Positions 24,529 to 24,618 of a stretch of 24,618 bases of DNA are shown here, piece by piece. Location of the stretch: the NCBI GenBank assembly GCA_964511495.1, contig CAZEFT010000031.1, positions 1 to 24,618 of the forward strand, written 5' to 3'. How positions within the stretch are numbered: position 1 is the stretch's first letter; the number at the start of each line of letters is the position of its first letter. Made by a program: the position numbers and the translations under genes. A model generated the notes under the pieces. It worked only from the letters and a program-made list of their open reading frames with translations. It had not been told where the DNA came from and made no database searches. Source of the stretch: Litorimonas sp964511495 (GTDB taxonomy: Bacteria > Pseudomonadota > Alphaproteobacteria > Caulobacterales > Maricaulaceae).

Positions 24529-24618
24529 AGCGAAGCGCCGGGCTTAACTTACGCGGTGTTAATGCCCTTTGCTGTTGCGGGCGGGGTTCCAAAGCGATAG
24601 GTTCCGCCGGAATTTCAA

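Noticed and set aside
1..24618. CRISPR array, insertion sequence or prophage
   Set aside because: No regularly spaced repeats, transposase or phage structural genes were seen.

Overview
The window looks like chromosomal DNA from an alphaproteobacterium, probably of the Caulobacterales/Hyphomonadales (Maricaulales) type. The grounds are a tRNA-His gene with no encoded extra 5' G and with a G1-U72 pair plus A73, a DUF2336 protein, a 6S RNA followed by 5-formyl-THF cyclo-ligase and a YmdB-type phosphoesterase, and the style of the OmpA, TolB-like/TPR and lipoprotein genes. The exact order is an inference, because no rRNA or species marker is present.

Region by region: 1-2187 is AT-rich and holds a stand-alone OLD-family ATPase/TOPRIM nuclease gene, the one clearly accessory (defence-like) gene. 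2188-2691 contains a 6S RNA gene (about 2412-2600) and a probable terminator, followed by 5-FTHF cyclo-ligase and a YmdB-type phosphoesterase overlapping by one base. 4257-6190 is coaD, a lipoprotein cyclophilin overlapping it by 4 bases, and a cytosolic cyclophilin. 6278-8482 is queA and tgt (queuosine tRNA modification), directly abutting. A tRNA-Lys(UUU) gene follows, then a strongly translated OmpA-type porin gene ending in a textbook terminator. 10553-14645 (minus strand) carries phenylalanine 4-hydroxylase and a large AsmA-family protein, divergent from an M48 metalloprotease with a Tat-lipoprotein leader. A tRNA-His(GUG) gene, a DUF2336 gene and a convergent NAD kinase come next. 18.0-18.9 kb is an outer-membrane-like protein of unknown function, convergent with a lipoprotein cytochrome c. 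The window closes with a long-type acyl-CoA dehydrogenase, a membrane-anchored TolB-like/TPR protein and panB.

Most of the window is ordinary core genome: cofactor synthesis (folate salvage, CoA by coaD and panB, NADP by nadK), tRNA modification and envelope maintenance. I did not find a convincing new multi-gene system. The items most worth a second look are a Tgt that has lost two of its four zinc ligands, a triple cysteine repeat in the OmpA protein, two tRNA genes sharing an unusual promoter, the OLD gene placed next to the 6S RNA locus with a well-translated short ORF over its start, and a secreted protein whose only ATG gives a poor signal peptide.
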